DNA of 64,000 bases. Source: JBBSJZ01 sp041751935. GTDB lineage: Bacteria > Planctomycetota > Planctomycetia > Pirellulales > Pirellulaceae. Below the pieces are notes generated by a model. It worked only from the letters and a program-made list of their open reading frames with translations. It made no database searches and was not told where the DNA came from. This document shows positions 36,994-46,182 of this stretch, piece by piece; the first letter of the stretch is position 1, and the number at the start of each line of letters is the position of its first letter. The position numbers and the translations under genes were made by a program. The stretch is from positions 42,485 to 106,484 of the forward strand of contig JBGSIA010000038.1 of assembly GCA_041751935.1 (NCBI GenBank), given 5' to 3'.

Positions 36994-39444
36994 CTAGAGC
37001 ATATCCACGGGGTCGATATCCACGACGTATTGAATATCGTCTTTCTCTGGAATAGCGAAATTTGCACAAGCTCGGCGGATCGTTTCACCCAGCGGTCCAG
37101 GCTGCGGTGACTGCAACAAGATATGAAAGCGATACTTCCCTCGCAGTTTTGCGAAGGGCGGAGGGGCGGGGCCCAAGATTCGTACTTCCGCACCCAGCGT
37201 GTTTCTGGCCGCTTCCAGTCTCGTCACAAAATTCGCCGCCACCGCGTCAGTCAATTCTTCGGCGGGTCCGCGAAAAATAATCCTCGCGACGTAACCTAAA
37301 GGCGGGTACTTGAACTTGTCGCGATTTACCATTTCCATTTCAGCAAATTGTGTGTAGTCATGGCGTGAGGCCGCTTGGATCGCGGGATGCTCTGGCGAGT
37401 ACGTTTGCACAATCACACGGCCGCCACGATCGCCACGGCCCGTCCTCCCGGCGACTTGCGTTACTAGCTGAAACGTTCGCTCGGCCGCGCGGAAGTCGGG
37501 AAAGTGCAACGCCGAATCAGCGTTAATCACTCCCACTAGCAATACGTTGGGAAAGTCCAAACCCTTGGCGATCATTTGTGTTCCCAATAGAATGTCAACT
37601 TCGCCAGCACGGAAAGCACTGAGTACTTTTTGATGACTGCCGGGTCGTCGCATCGTATCGCTATCCATTCTGGCGATGCTCGCGCTACTAAACCTCGCTT
37701 TAACCTCGTCCTCCAATCGCTGTGTTCCCAAACCGCTGTATCGAATCCCGTCAAAGCGACAAGCAGGACACCACGGCGGTGTAGGAATGGTAAAGTTGCA
37801 AAAATGACAAACCGCTTTTCCGCCATCGCGATGATGCGTCAGTGGCATGTCACAATCCGGACAAGCAACCACATGTCCACACGACGGACACTGGATCGTG
37901 GTTGCAAAGCCACGTCGGTTCAGCAAGAGAATCGTTTGTCCTTTCTCTGCCAGAGTTTCGTTAATCGCTAAGTGCAACGGGCGGCTGATCGCGCCGCTTG
38001 TCCGATCGTCACGAACGCGTAAGTCGACCAGTTGTACGTCCGGCAGGCGACGGTTCTCGATTCGGCTGCTCATTCGTAAGTATTGCGCATGCCCCGTCTT
38101 GCTGGCGTGCCACGATTCCATGCTCGGCGTCGCGCTGCCGAGAACCAAGGGAATTTTCAGCGACATCGCCCGCGCATGTGCAACACGTCGAGCATGGTAT
38201 CTCGGTTGAGTGTCCTGTTTGAACGATGCATCGTGTTCTTCGTCGATGATGATCAAGCCCAAGCGGGGCAGGGGGGCGAATACCGCGCTACGGGGACCAA
38301 TCACAACCTGCACTTCGCCACTGCGAATTCGTCGCCATTGAAAATGACGTTCACCGGGAGTCATTTGGCTGTGTAGGACAGCCACTGAATCAAATCGACG
38401 TTCGAATCGCCCTCGTGTTTGAGGTGTAAGACTGATCTCGGGGACTAAAACAATCGCTTGGCGACCGAACTTAACGATGTGCTCAATCGCTTGAATGTAA
38501 ACTTCCGTTTTGCCGCTGCCGGTAACACCATGAAGCAGCAATGCGCCGCCTTCACCTGCTTCGGTCGCCTCATTGATCATCGACAGCGCTTCGCTTTGTT
38601 CGTCGGTCAACTCGTGAACCGAGTGCTCCTCGCCGTCACCAGATTGCCAACGCAACACGTTCGTTGACGATGTCATTTCACGTCGTTGTTCAGCAATCAA
38701 GAGTCCCTTCTTCTTAAGTTGCCGAATCGGTTCATCGGTACATTCCGTCTGGATCATTAACTGTGCGGCGGTAAGCGGTTGTCCGAACTTCAGCGCCAAT
38801 TCCATTGCGAGCCGCTGCTTCTCGGGCAACTTTGCAAGCGTCTGGGCATCCGCCGCCACCGCATTGACACTCAGGTAGGTTCGCATTCGGGTTCCGGCAT
38901 CACCGCGAACACTCGCTGGGATCAACGCGTCAAAAACCTGACCGGCTGGGGCTTGGTAGTAGTGACTCATCCACAGCACTAATCTCACCAGCGAAGCATC
39001 GCATAGCGGTTCGTCGTCAACGATTTCGGCAATAGGTCGCAATGCTTGTCGGCTGGTAGAATTGAACTGAGTCGTGATACACCAACCGGGCATCAGTTTC
39101 TTGCGATGTCCCAATGGCACCCGAACTCTCATTCCCGGTTCAATGTGTTCACGCATCTCTGTAGGGATTTCATAATCGTACGGTCCGTGTGGAGCTTCGC
39201 TGAACACGATCTGAGCGATCGCAACGTCTTGACCATGTGTCAATTCCCAGGGTGGTGGTTGAGTCTCAAACAACTCAATCTGCTGGGAAGGATGCACATC
39301 AAATGGCGGCAATTCCAGCCCATCCGATCCTTGATCAGCAGCAGGCGGTAGCGGTCGACGTGGTTCGATCGGTGGCATACAACTGTCGCCTGCGAGAGGC
39401 AGTCTGGTCAGCGGTGGGTTGAGATAGGTGTTCCCCGTCACCAT
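36994..39444 (-). CDS. priA: Primosomal replication-restart helicase PriA
   Basis: A superfamily 2 DNA helicase that reloads replication at stalled forks. Seen in the sequence: an N-terminal 3'-DNA-end binding part beginning VAIAQIVFSEAPHGPYDYEIP, Walker A HGVTGSGKTEVYIQ, Walker B IIIDEEHDASFKQ, and the eight-Cys zinc module (CPSCGHVVACPDCD, CHFC, CPAC). The C-terminal motifs include GTQMIAKGLDFPNV and VAGRTGRGDRGG. Length is 816 residues from 39444. In-frame ATGs also exist at 39531, 39474 and 39378. The first leaves only 38 bases to the divergent nadD and reads like non-coding DNA, so a later start is more likely, but the exact one is uncertain. yqgE follows downstream. Confidence 0.95.
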   Translation of the reverse strand: MVTGNTYLNPPLTRLPLAGDSCMPPIEPRRPLPPAADQGSDGLELPPFDVHPSQQIELFETQPPPWELTHGQDVAIAQIVFSEAPHGPYDYEIPTEMREHIEPGMRVRVPLGHRKKLMPGWCITTQFNSTSRQALRPIAEIVDDEPLCDASLVRLVLWMSHYYQAPAGQVFDALIPASVRGDAGTRMRTYLSVNAVAADAQTLAKLPEKQRLAMELALKFGQPLTAAQLMIQTECTDEPIRQLKKKGLLIAEQRREMTSSTNVLRWQSGDGEEHSVHELTDEQSEALSMINEATEAGEGGALLLHGVTGSGKTEVYIQAIEHIVKFGRQAIVLVPEISLTPQTRGRFERRFDSVAVLHSQMTPGERHFQWRRIRSGEVQVVIGPRSAVFAPLPRLGLIIIDEEHDASFKQDTQPRYHARRVAHARAMSLKIPLVLGSATPSMESWHASKTGHAQYLRMSSRIENRRLPDVQLVDLRVRDDRTSGAISRPLHLAINETLAEKGQTILLLNRRGFATTIQCPSCGHVVACPDCDMPLTHHRDGGKAVCHFCNFTIPTPPWCPACRFDGIRYSGLGTQRLEDEVKARFSSASIARMDSDTMRRPGSHQKVLSAFRAGEVDILLGTQMIAKGLDFPNVLLVGVINADSALHFPDFRAAERTFQLVTQVAGRTGRGDRGGRVIVQTYSPEHPAIQAASRHDYTQFAEMEMVNRDKFKYPPLGYVARIIFRGPAEELTDAVAANFVTRLEAARNTLGAEVRILGPAPPPFAKLRGKYRFHILLQSPQPGPLGETIRRACANFAIPEKDDIQYVVDIDPVDML
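38266..38273 (+). repeat. GGGCAGGG (KOPS-like)
   Basis: Plus-strand match within priA. The protein there (VFAPLPRLG) is normal for PriA, so it may be chance. Confidence 0.35.
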
Positions 39445-39569
39445 AATCTTTTTCCGATTTTGAGGCAGGATCATGTGTAATTTATGGTCTACACAGAGAT
39501 TGTCGGCGGTCGCTTTGACACGTTTGGTCATGCAAACGAGAAAAATTTCAGATTATTGAGGTGGACAGC

Positions 39570-40175
39570 ATGCGAATCGGTGTGTTTGGTGGATCGTTTG
39601 ATCCGGTACATTTAGGACACTTGTGGATCGCCGAGTGCGCCGCCGAAACACTTTGTCTGGATCGAGTGTTGTGGATTCCTGCTGCGACGTCACCCTTGAA
39701 GCCCACTGGGCCGATAGCGCCGGCTGAATCGCGATTACAAATGCTGCGTTTGGCTCTGTCGGGTTCGCCGCTGCACGTTATCGATGATCGCGAGATCCAC
39801 CGTGGCGGTACCAGCTACACCGCACAGACGCTGGCATCCTTGCATCGCGAGTCGCCTGAGGATGAATTGTTCTTATTGATCGGCAGCGACTCACTCGCGA
39901 CCCTACCTTTGTGGTACCAGCCACAGCGAGTATTGCAGCTTGCAAAACTGGCAGTGATCCAACGCGGTGGCGAGCCAGCAATCGATTGGTCCATTCTCAG
40001 TAAGATCGGCGACGGTATTGCACGTTCAGAAACGGAGCAACTTGTGGTGCCGGTCCCAGTAATCGAAGTCGCGAGCAGCGAGCTGCGTCAGCGGATTCGA
40101 GAACGGCGTTCGATTCGTTATCGTACTCCGCGGGCCGTCGAGTCACTGATCGAAGCCGAATGCCTGTACCGCTAG
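39570..40175 (+). CDS. nadD: Nicotinate-nucleotide adenylyltransferase
   Basis: 201 residues from ATG 39570, preceded by GAGGTG. A GTG at 39561 overlaps that site. GVFGGSFDPVHLGH at residues 4-17 is the nucleotidyltransferase GxFDPxHxGH motif, and ASSELRQRIRERRSIRY near the C-terminus is the ISSTxIR-like ATP-binding block. LFLLIGSDSLATLPLW fits the NaMN pocket region. It converts nicotinate mononucleotide and ATP to deamido-NAD in the cytosol, a required step of NAD synthesis. It is divergent from priA. Confidence 0.95.
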   Translation: MRIGVFGGSFDPVHLGHLWIAECAAETLCLDRVLWIPAATSPLKPTGPIAPAESRLQMLRLALSGSPLHVIDDREIHRGGTSYTAQTLASLHRESPEDELFLLIGSDSLATLPLWYQPQRVLQLAKLAVIQRGGEPAIDWSILSKIGDGIARSETEQLVVPVPVIEVASSELRQRIRERRSIRYRTPRAVESLIEAECLYR

Positions 40176-40486
40176 ACAGGTTCACGCACGCACGACACTT
40201 GCGAGAAATGAGTGACGCCAGCGATACGGTAGCAACCAAATTCAAATATCGTGTTTGGCCGCGGACCGAATTTCGCCTTAATTTTGCCCTAAGGCCCGAT
40301 GCATTCGCATTGACTCGCGATGCGAAAAGAAAGTTGGATCGATCGACCTCAACTGATATCAATCTCGATAGATGGCGTGTATTTTGATGACTGGGCAGTT
40401 TGAGTCAAAAATAACCGACTATGCTCATAGACTTTCCGATACATTTTTCGGTAATGATGCACCACTGGGCCAAGCGGAGACAGCAC
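40176..40486. promoter_or_regulatory. 311-bp region between nadD and the DUF1559 gene
   Basis: A frame of 75 codons (40160-40387) overlaps the end of nadD but has no ribosome-binding site, and I do not believe it is a gene. A GGAG before 40487 is the ribosome-binding site of the pseudopilin gene. No other signal was recognised. Confidence 0.4.
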
Positions 40487-41773
40487 ATGAGATCATTCAA
40501 GCACGGCTTCACGCTTGTCGAGTTGCTGGTAGTGATCGCAATCATCGGCGTGTTGGTTGGATTGTTACTTCCCGCGGTACAAGCGGCGCGAGAAGCCGCC
40601 CGGCGGATGAGCTGTAGCAACAACTTCAAACAAATCGGCTTGGGGATTCACAACTATCATGCCGCGTACGACCAGATGCCGCGTCATGGCAGCGGTACGC
40701 ATCTTACGAGCAACGCGGGCGACACCGACCCAATTGTCGGTAACAACGGAATGAACCTGAGTTTCCTGGTGGCGCTGACTCCATTTATCGAACAGCAAGC
40801 CTTGTGGGAACAAATCAGCAATCCCTTTCGTCCCACTCAGGGCACTGCAATTCCACCGGCTCCAGCAGCTTTTCCGGCGATGGGGCCAACTCCAACGAAG
40901 GGCCTGGGAAGTCACGGCCAGCATCGGTATGACCCTTGGTTGACTGAAGTTCCCACGTTGCGATGTCCCAGTGACCCTGGAGTTGGGCTTCCCTCTCATG
41001 GACGAACGAACTATGGCGCGTGTCTTGGCGATGCGATCCACCACACATGGGTCGGGCAACGTTACTACGACAACATGGCGGGACATTGGTGGAACGTTGA
41101 CGTTCCCAACAGTGGTTTAGCCCTACGAGCACGTGAATCGTGTCGCGGCGCATTCGTGATGCGGCAGGACGGCAAGTTCCGCGACGTTCTCGATGGATTG
41201 TCCAACACGATTGTCGCTGGTGAATTGGTTTCGGATGTCGGTGATCGTGACAAACGCACCCACGCCTATTTGCTCGCCGGACGAAGCGGTGGTGTGTACG
41301 ACAACCCAAATTTTGCTGAAGCGAACACCTTGATTAATCCAGCACGCCCCAAGTACTGGCAGACAACAATTCCAAACGCTGCTGGGGCAACCGCGGGTTT
41401 GCAACCTCAGGGCGAGGGCATGCGAGCGTATCGATGGGCGTTGGCACAACCGGTCTACAGCGCGATGAACACAATTTTGCCGCCCAATCGAGAAGTCGTA
41501 TTTAGCGACGGTATTACATCGGCTGGAACGTTGCCTCCAGGAAGTAGGCACCAAGGCGGATGCCACGTGTTGATGGGCGATGGTGCCGTTAAGTTCATTA
41601 CCGACTCGATCGAAGCTGGTAACAACTCTGGGCCAACGGTATACGCGAACGTCGGCGGTACCAGCAGTGCTGCGATCGATCCTAACGTCATACCAGGATG
41701 TCAGAGTCCCTTTGGATTGTGGGGGGCTTTGGGCACCAAAGCATCAGGCGAAACAATCAAGGCATCGTTTTGA
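40487..41773 (+). CDS. DUF1559 family pseudopilin-like protein
   Basis: 428 residues from ATG 40487, which has GGAG at good spacing. An ATG at 40421 gives a non-pilin N-terminus. Residues 1-7 (MRSFKHG) are the basic leader, cut after Gly7 by prepilin peptidase. FTLVELLVVIAIIGVLVGLL with Glu5 of the mature chain is the type IV pilin helix. AARRMSCSNNFKQIGLG is the DUF1559 start. Near the C-terminus HQGGCHVLMGDG is the H-x9-DG block of planctomycete pseudopilins. These proteins are present in many copies per planctomycete genome and presumably reach the surface or periplasm through a type II secretion or type IV pilus-like system. Only one copy is seen here, without assembly genes. Confidence 0.94.
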   Translation: MRSFKHGFTLVELLVVIAIIGVLVGLLLPAVQAAREAARRMSCSNNFKQIGLGIHNYHAAYDQMPRHGSGTHLTSNAGDTDPIVGNNGMNLSFLVALTPFIEQQALWEQISNPFRPTQGTAIPPAPAAFPAMGPTPTKGLGSHGQHRYDPWLTEVPTLRCPSDPGVGLPSHGRTNYGACLGDAIHHTWVGQRYYDNMAGHWWNVDVPNSGLALRARESCRGAFVMRQDGKFRDVLDGLSNTIVAGELVSDVGDRDKRTHAYLLAGRSGGVYDNPNFAEANTLINPARPKYWQTTIPNAAGATAGLQPQGEGMRAYRWALAQPVYSAMNTILPPNREVVFSDGITSAGTLPPGSRHQGGCHVLMGDGAVKFITDSIEAGNNSGPTVYANVGGTSSAAIDPNVIPGCQSPFGLWGALGTKASGETIKASF

Positions 41774-41863
41774 ATCAACGACATCACTTCACTCGACAAT
41801 ATTCGTGGACCGATTTTTTCGCGAGCTAACAATTTGATCGCTGAAACTTCGTAGAAAGTTCCT

Positions 41864-42394
41864 TTACGATACCCGACCGGCGAGTGCGTCCGCCAATCGC
41901 AGTGTCTCGTTAACCAATTGATCAATACGAGCCTGGATCGCGTCGTCTGCCAAATGATCGCCTTCAAAGGCGTCGCCGGTTGCGTAGATGAAACGAGGTA
42001 CGATCAGGCAGCGAAAATCAAGCATCAGGCTATTTGCTAATCCCATCGCCGACATGTAACTGCCTTGGCCGCCAGCCGTAAGCATCATCGAGACGATCTT
42101 ACCGGTCCAAGCTCTGCCGGTTAGCTCAACTGCATTTTTTGCCGCAGCATTAACGTCAAAGTTGTAAACCGGGGCCGCTAGAAGAATGGCATCGGCACGA
42201 CGGATCAACTTGTCGAGTTGCTGGACGTGCTCGTGAGCGTAAGCGGAATGACCGTCACAGGCGGGTAGAGGACTTGTCGCTAAATCAAACAACGCACATT
42301 CACGGCCCAATTGGTGGAGTCGCTCGAAAGTTGCGTTCGCTAAAATTCGGCTGCGGCTGTCTGGGTGCAAGCTGGCGCTGAGAACTAAAAACAT
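41864..42394 (-). CDS. NADPH-dependent FMN reductase family protein
   Basis: 176 residues. A flavodoxin-like fold is indicated by the N-terminal LVLSASLHPDSRSR phosphate loop for FMN, by ADAILLAAPVYNFDVNAAAKN (the P-x-Y-N-x-x-x-x-x-x-K-N block typical of the family), and by MMLTAGGQGSY. It should reduce FMN, or quinones through bound FMN, with NAD(P)H in the cytosol. Its 3' end is convergent with the DUF1559 gene. No operon partner. Confidence 0.87.
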   Translation of the reverse strand: MFLVLSASLHPDSRSRILANATFERLHQLGRECALFDLATSPLPACDGHSAYAHEHVQQLDKLIRRADAILLAAPVYNFDVNAAAKNAVELTGRAWTGKIVSMMLTAGGQGSYMSAMGLANSLMLDFRCLIVPRFIYATGDAFEGDHLADDAIQARIDQLVNETLRLADALAGRVS

Positions 42395-42609
42395 CGAGCG
42401 TCTGGGGGTGAAGTAAAGACATGGGACGCAACTTCTGCACGTTCATCGTTGCAGGATTTTGTCGCCTCGTCGACCACGGATTAAATCGACTCAGCGTTGC
42501 CAGACGCTTATCGCAGGGAATCGGTGCTCGTGACTTGCCGTCTTGTTTTACGTCGCACTAAGCTAGGTGCTGGCCAGAGAGTTCAATTTACCTTGGGAGT
42601 GGTACTGAA

Positions 42610-42792
42610 ATGATACGAAACATCAGCTTCGCATTGATGCTTTTTACCGCCACGTTTTCTCTCTTTGGCTGCGGAGAAAATGACGGTACGCCGCAAGTGG
42701 TCGAGCAGGATGAACTCAATGCTTACCTTGCCGAGCATCCAGATTCTGGGGTCGACTTAGAACGCACCGACTCACCCGTACCGAGCGGATGA
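42610..42792 (+). CDS. Small lipoprotein, 60 residues
   Basis: An N-terminal MIRN, a hydrophobic run and the lipobox LFGC with Cys21 make a clear lipoprotein signal, leaving a 40-residue acidic mature peptide (EQDELNAYLAEHPDSG). The ATG follows GGGAGTGG at fair spacing. No family recognised. Its 3' end faces the convergent 234-residue gene. Confidence 0.65.
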   Translation: MIRNISFALMLFTATFSLFGCGENDGTPQVVEQDELNAYLAEHPDSGVDLERTDSPVPSG

Positions 42793-42812
42793 GTCGACTG
42801 ATGCTTAGACTT

Positions 42813-43517
42813 CTACCAAACGTCGGCAGAGTTTTCATGTTCGAGGCCAAAACGAGTTCGAATGACGTTGAACTGGTCAAAATACTTTTCGCTGCTGCTG
42901 TGAACGTGCTCCGCCTCAGTGATGAACTGAATCGATGGTTCGGGGTAAATGTCGTTTTCAATCAGGATCTGATTGAACGGTTTGAGGGGCTCACCATAGA
43001 TGATAAGCATTTTGTGCTCATCAAGCTGAACTTCCTGTCTTTTCTGAGGGTTAATTACAGCGATCCCCGTACAGCCATCGTTGAGGAATAGGTCCTCATA
43101 GTCGTACAGCAAACTTTTAAGAACAGGCATGTCCATGTGTTCGCGATACAAATCCTCATGATGTGAACCCGCTTGGTGACTGGTCTCCAAAACCACGTCA
43201 ACAATCTCGCCCAGTGGATCAAGCAACTCGATGAACACATCGAACAGGATGCGACGAGTTGCGGCGGCCATGATGACTGGAATGGGGGCGTCGCCGTTTT
43301 CGCTTTGATATTCGTCGTGACGAAATCCTTGCTTGGGGACGACCTGCAAATCGTACGACGGACGAACGGCATCGGTCAGCTCAAAGGTGCCATAGGTGGT
43401 GATCCCCATGTGCGTTTGCAGTTCTTCGTCCGTTAATGTCTCGAAACTTCCGGCAGCCACACGGCGCAAAATGTCTTCGCTGGTGCCACTGCGGAGAATT
43501 CGTTTGAGAAAGCCCAT
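42813..43517 (-). CDS. Conserved-looking cytosolic protein of unknown function, 234 residues
   Basis: No signal peptide or membrane span. The sequence starts MGFLKRILRSGTSEDILRRV and contains one long acidic/hydrophobic alternating domain with many His, Glu and Asp residues (SHHEDLYREHMDMP). I do not recognise a family. Codon use and the clean start suggest a real gene. The upstream region is a 447-bp non-coding stretch. Confidence 0.65.
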   Translation of the reverse strand: MGFLKRILRSGTSEDILRRVAAGSFETLTDEELQTHMGITTYGTFELTDAVRPSYDLQVVPKQGFRHDEYQSENGDAPIPVIMAAATRRILFDVFIELLDPLGEIVDVVLETSHQAGSHHEDLYREHMDMPVLKSLLYDYEDLFLNDGCTGIAVINPQKRQEVQLDEHKMLIIYGEPLKPFNQILIENDIYPEPSIQFITEAEHVHSSSEKYFDQFNVIRTRFGLEHENSADVW

Positions 43518-43964
43518 GAGCGAATCTCGGTCTCGTACGGGTAGGGGAGGGGGCTACGCCAAAAAACAGCAATAGTGCCACACGGTCTTCATGTCGAATC
43601 CCGGTTTACATCCCAACGTTAGGTCACATTCCTCCCATGGAGCACTGCGACCGGTCTAGCGATTCGTTTCCTAATCAAAAGTCAACCCCGCAGCCAGCAA
43701 AGGCTTGTTAATCCGCACAACTGTTACGCTCGCGATTTGTGAATTGGCACAGCGGTAGGGGCGTGTTTTGGGGATGAGAGTTGCTCCGAAGCTTGGATAT
43801 ACTGAGGGTTGCCAATGCGCTCTATTCGTATAGATACTTAGGATATCGCTCGGCAACAAAGAAATTCTCGCTACCAAACCGGCCCGTCCCTTGTTCCCGT
43901 TAACCTCTTGACCCTGTGTCGCCTCGCTAGTCGTCCAAGGATTTACAAAAGATTGTTGTTGAAC
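43518..43964. promoter_or_regulatory. 447-bp non-coding region between divergent genes
   Basis: Contains GGGTAGGG (43539-43546) and GGGGAGGG (43544-43551), two overlapping octamers matching GGGNAGGG on the plus strand. No ORF or strong hairpin was seen. It must hold the promoters for both flanking genes. Confidence 0.4.
43539..43551 (+). repeat. Overlapping GGGTAGGG and GGGGAGGG (KOPS-like)
   Basis: Two overlapping GGGNAGGG matches on the plus strand, in non-coding DNA upstream of the 234-residue gene. Confidence 0.45.
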
Positions 43965-45632
43965 ATGTCATCTCTCTGGCTCCTCATTACCTGTTGGACA
44001 CGTGTTGGGATGCAGGCGGGCGGGGCTGTTGTCGTTTGCCTGCTCGCTGTCGCAGGCTGTGATATCCCTAAACGCCCGGTGTTGTCGGAGCAGCCTCGTC
44101 CACCAAGTGCAGATGCCGCGAACCAAACAATGCCGACAATGGAGGTTCCGGTTTTTGAACCTCCAGCGCCAACGTTTCCAGGGCGATGGGAAACCTGGAA
44201 TGCCTATTTCACGGGAGGAGTGCACGTCGGTTACGGTCACGTGCTAGCAGATCGAGCTGTTTCGGAGACGGGCGGTGCAAGTTCAGATGCAAGCAGCGAT
44301 GTTCGCTACATGATCGATGACCGTCAATTATTGAGGAATGGCCAAGCGACGATTTGTCAGCGGCTCACCCACCGAAGTACCGAGACCGAAGCGGGGCAAC
44401 TAAAGCAGTTCGCGGCCACTTTGCGAGTTGGGCCAGTCGTGACGCAGTTTCGCGGCAATGTGGAATCAGGCCAACTCACGATACTGACCCAGCGCAGTGC
44501 CGATACCGTAGAGCAGGTCATTGCTTGGGAGCCCTTGTACCGCGGGTTCGTCGCCGTCGAACAATCGCTTCGCCGGACGCCCATCGCGGTGGGTGATGTG
44601 CGCAGTTTGCAAATGTTGTTGCCCGTTCAGCATCGTGTTGCCACCGTACGTATCTTTTGTGGCGGCCGCGCTTCGATTCCACTGTTGGGCAACGAGACTC
44701 GCGATTTGGTAGAATCGACGAGCCGACTCTTTGTTGGCGAGGTACCCGTTTCGGATATGGTGCTGTGGACCGATGAAGCAGGAGTAACGCAGAAGAGCTA
44801 TACGCCGTCGCTTGGGTTGGTGACATTCCGTACCGATGAGGCGACAGCAAAATCCAATATCGATACAGATCCAAGTGTCGATACCGGTGCCGCGATCCTT
44901 GTTAAAGGGCGAATCGAACGACCAGCGTACGCCAAACGCACAGCCTTTCTCCTCCAACCAGTGAACCTGGAGTCGCAAAAAATACAGCCGCCGCAGAAGG
45001 TTGTACTAGCGCCAGCACCTGGCCAGTTCCAGCGAGCGATTGACGGTGGCGCGTTGCAGTTGCTGGTAAGTAGTGAGCCAACCGACGCACCTTCCGGCTT
45101 TGTCGGTTCCCAGTTGGATGTAACGCCAGCAGACAGTGCACCTAGTCCACTGATCGATTTCAATGCTGAATTGGTTCGACGCATCCGTTCCGCAGCATCA
45201 GTCTCTGGTGCGAGTCCTCGCGAAACAGCTCTGGAAATGACGCGAACGGTGAATCAAGTGATCCAGAAATCGACCGAGCTTGTCGGCGTCCCCAAAGCTT
45301 CGGAAGTGGCACGCGCGGGCAATGCAGATTCGACAGGTCATGCAGTGCTGCTTACGGCACTGTTACGGGCCAGTCAAATACCGGCTAGAGTTGTGGTTGG
45401 AATTGCCACCGACGATTCCGGTGAACAGGCCATGAGGTACCACGCTTGGACGATCGCTCACGTGGATGGGCAATGGCTAGCCCTGGACGCGACCCTGGGT
45501 AAGACACCGCCATCAAACCGTATCGCGTTGTTGGTCAGCGACTTTTCTGGCAGTAATATTGACCAGTTGCTACTGAATGTGTTGGTTCAACTGGGACACT
45601 TGCGAATCGAAATATTGAAATCGAAATATTAG
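43965..45632 (+). CDS. Transglutaminase-like lipoprotein with Ser in place of the catalytic Cys
   Basis: 555 residues from ATG 43965. ATG 44010 is an alternative that still keeps the lipobox LAVAGC. The C-terminal transglutaminase-like core shows the family pattern around ADSTGHAVLLTALLRA, YHAWTIAHVDGQW and LALDATLG. At the position where active members have G-D-C-T-E-H-A, this protein has A-D-S-T-G-H-A. The triad would therefore be Ser456, His493 and Asp508, with Cys replaced by Ser. The enzyme is probably inactive as a transglutaminase or protease, or uses Ser. The N-terminal 400 residues are beta-rich with no known domain. It is convergent with the Nudix gene (four-base gap). Confidence 0.82.
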   Translation: MSSLWLLITCWTRVGMQAGGAVVVCLLAVAGCDIPKRPVLSEQPRPPSADAANQTMPTMEVPVFEPPAPTFPGRWETWNAYFTGGVHVGYGHVLADRAVSETGGASSDASSDVRYMIDDRQLLRNGQATICQRLTHRSTETEAGQLKQFAATLRVGPVVTQFRGNVESGQLTILTQRSADTVEQVIAWEPLYRGFVAVEQSLRRTPIAVGDVRSLQMLLPVQHRVATVRIFCGGRASIPLLGNETRDLVESTSRLFVGEVPVSDMVLWTDEAGVTQKSYTPSLGLVTFRTDEATAKSNIDTDPSVDTGAAILVKGRIERPAYAKRTAFLLQPVNLESQKIQPPQKVVLAPAPGQFQRAIDGGALQLLVSSEPTDAPSGFVGSQLDVTPADSAPSPLIDFNAELVRRIRSAASVSGASPRETALEMTRTVNQVIQKSTELVGVPKASEVARAGNADSTGHAVLLTALLRASQIPARVVVGIATDDSGEQAMRYHAWTIAHVDGQWLALDATLGKTPPSNRIALLVSDFSGSNIDQLLLNVLVQLGHLRIEILKSKY

Positions 45633-45636
45633 CATG

Positions 45637-46089
45637 TTATGGATTCTGGTCGTGCCAGTGATTCTCGACTGCCAACAGCAACGGATCAATTGATTGGGCC
45701 TGGATGTTGTGCGGTGGATTCCAATCGAACCACTGGAATCCTTCGTGTTCGGTCAATGTGAGAGGTGGGATTGAATCAAGATAGCCGAGGTAATAGCGAA
45801 CGGTTTTGCGATACACCTTTGTTCCCGTGCGGCGATAGGTGACAGGGTAAGTGAGCTCAAACACAAAATTTTCATCGATTTGAATCGCTGCCCGTCTGAT
45901 TCCAGTTTCTTCTTCGGTTTCTCGTATAGCCGTTTCGCGAAACGGTTCATTTTCATCACAGTGTCCTTTGGGAAGGTCCCACCGCTGAGGATGTCGCAGC
46001 AACAGGAACTGACGTTTCGGATTCAGGCACACCAGTAGCATTCCAGCGGCTCGAACGGAAGTTTGCTGTGGATCAGTCGGCGCAGGCAT
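45637..46089 (-). CDS. Nudix hydrolase (diadenosine-polyphosphate type)
   Basis: 150 residues. The Nudix box runs from Gly42 to Ile64 (GHCDENEPFRETAIRETE followed by EETGI), with the metal-binding REx-x-EE core intact. DLPKGH just before the box and a C-terminal EGFQWFDW are typical of the asymmetric Ap4A/NUDT2-like and (di)nucleoside polyphosphate hydrolases. It should clear dinucleoside polyphosphates or similar damaged nucleotides in the cytosol. The substrate class is inferred from motif context. Confidence 0.88.
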   Translation of the reverse strand: MPAPTDPQQTSVRAAGMLLVCLNPKRQFLLLRHPQRWDLPKGHCDENEPFRETAIRETEEETGIRRAAIQIDENFVFELTYPVTYRRTGTKVYRKTVRYYLGYLDSIPPLTLTEHEGFQWFDWNPPHNIQAQSIDPLLLAVENHWHDQNP

Positions 46090-46182
46090 TCAATGTGATT
46101 CCGTACTTGTCATTAAAATCTGACGTTGATTTTGCGAGTTGGGGTCGGATGCAAAACGAGTAATAGCCGTCGACACATCATG

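Noticed and set aside
39445..39531. N-terminal extension of PriA from ATG 39531
   Set aside because: It leaves only 38 bases to nadD and its sequence looks non-coding, with a GTGTA/TACAC inverted repeat.
40160..40387. 75-codon frame overlapping the nadD 3' end
   Set aside because: No ribosome-binding site and overlaps a certain gene in another frame.
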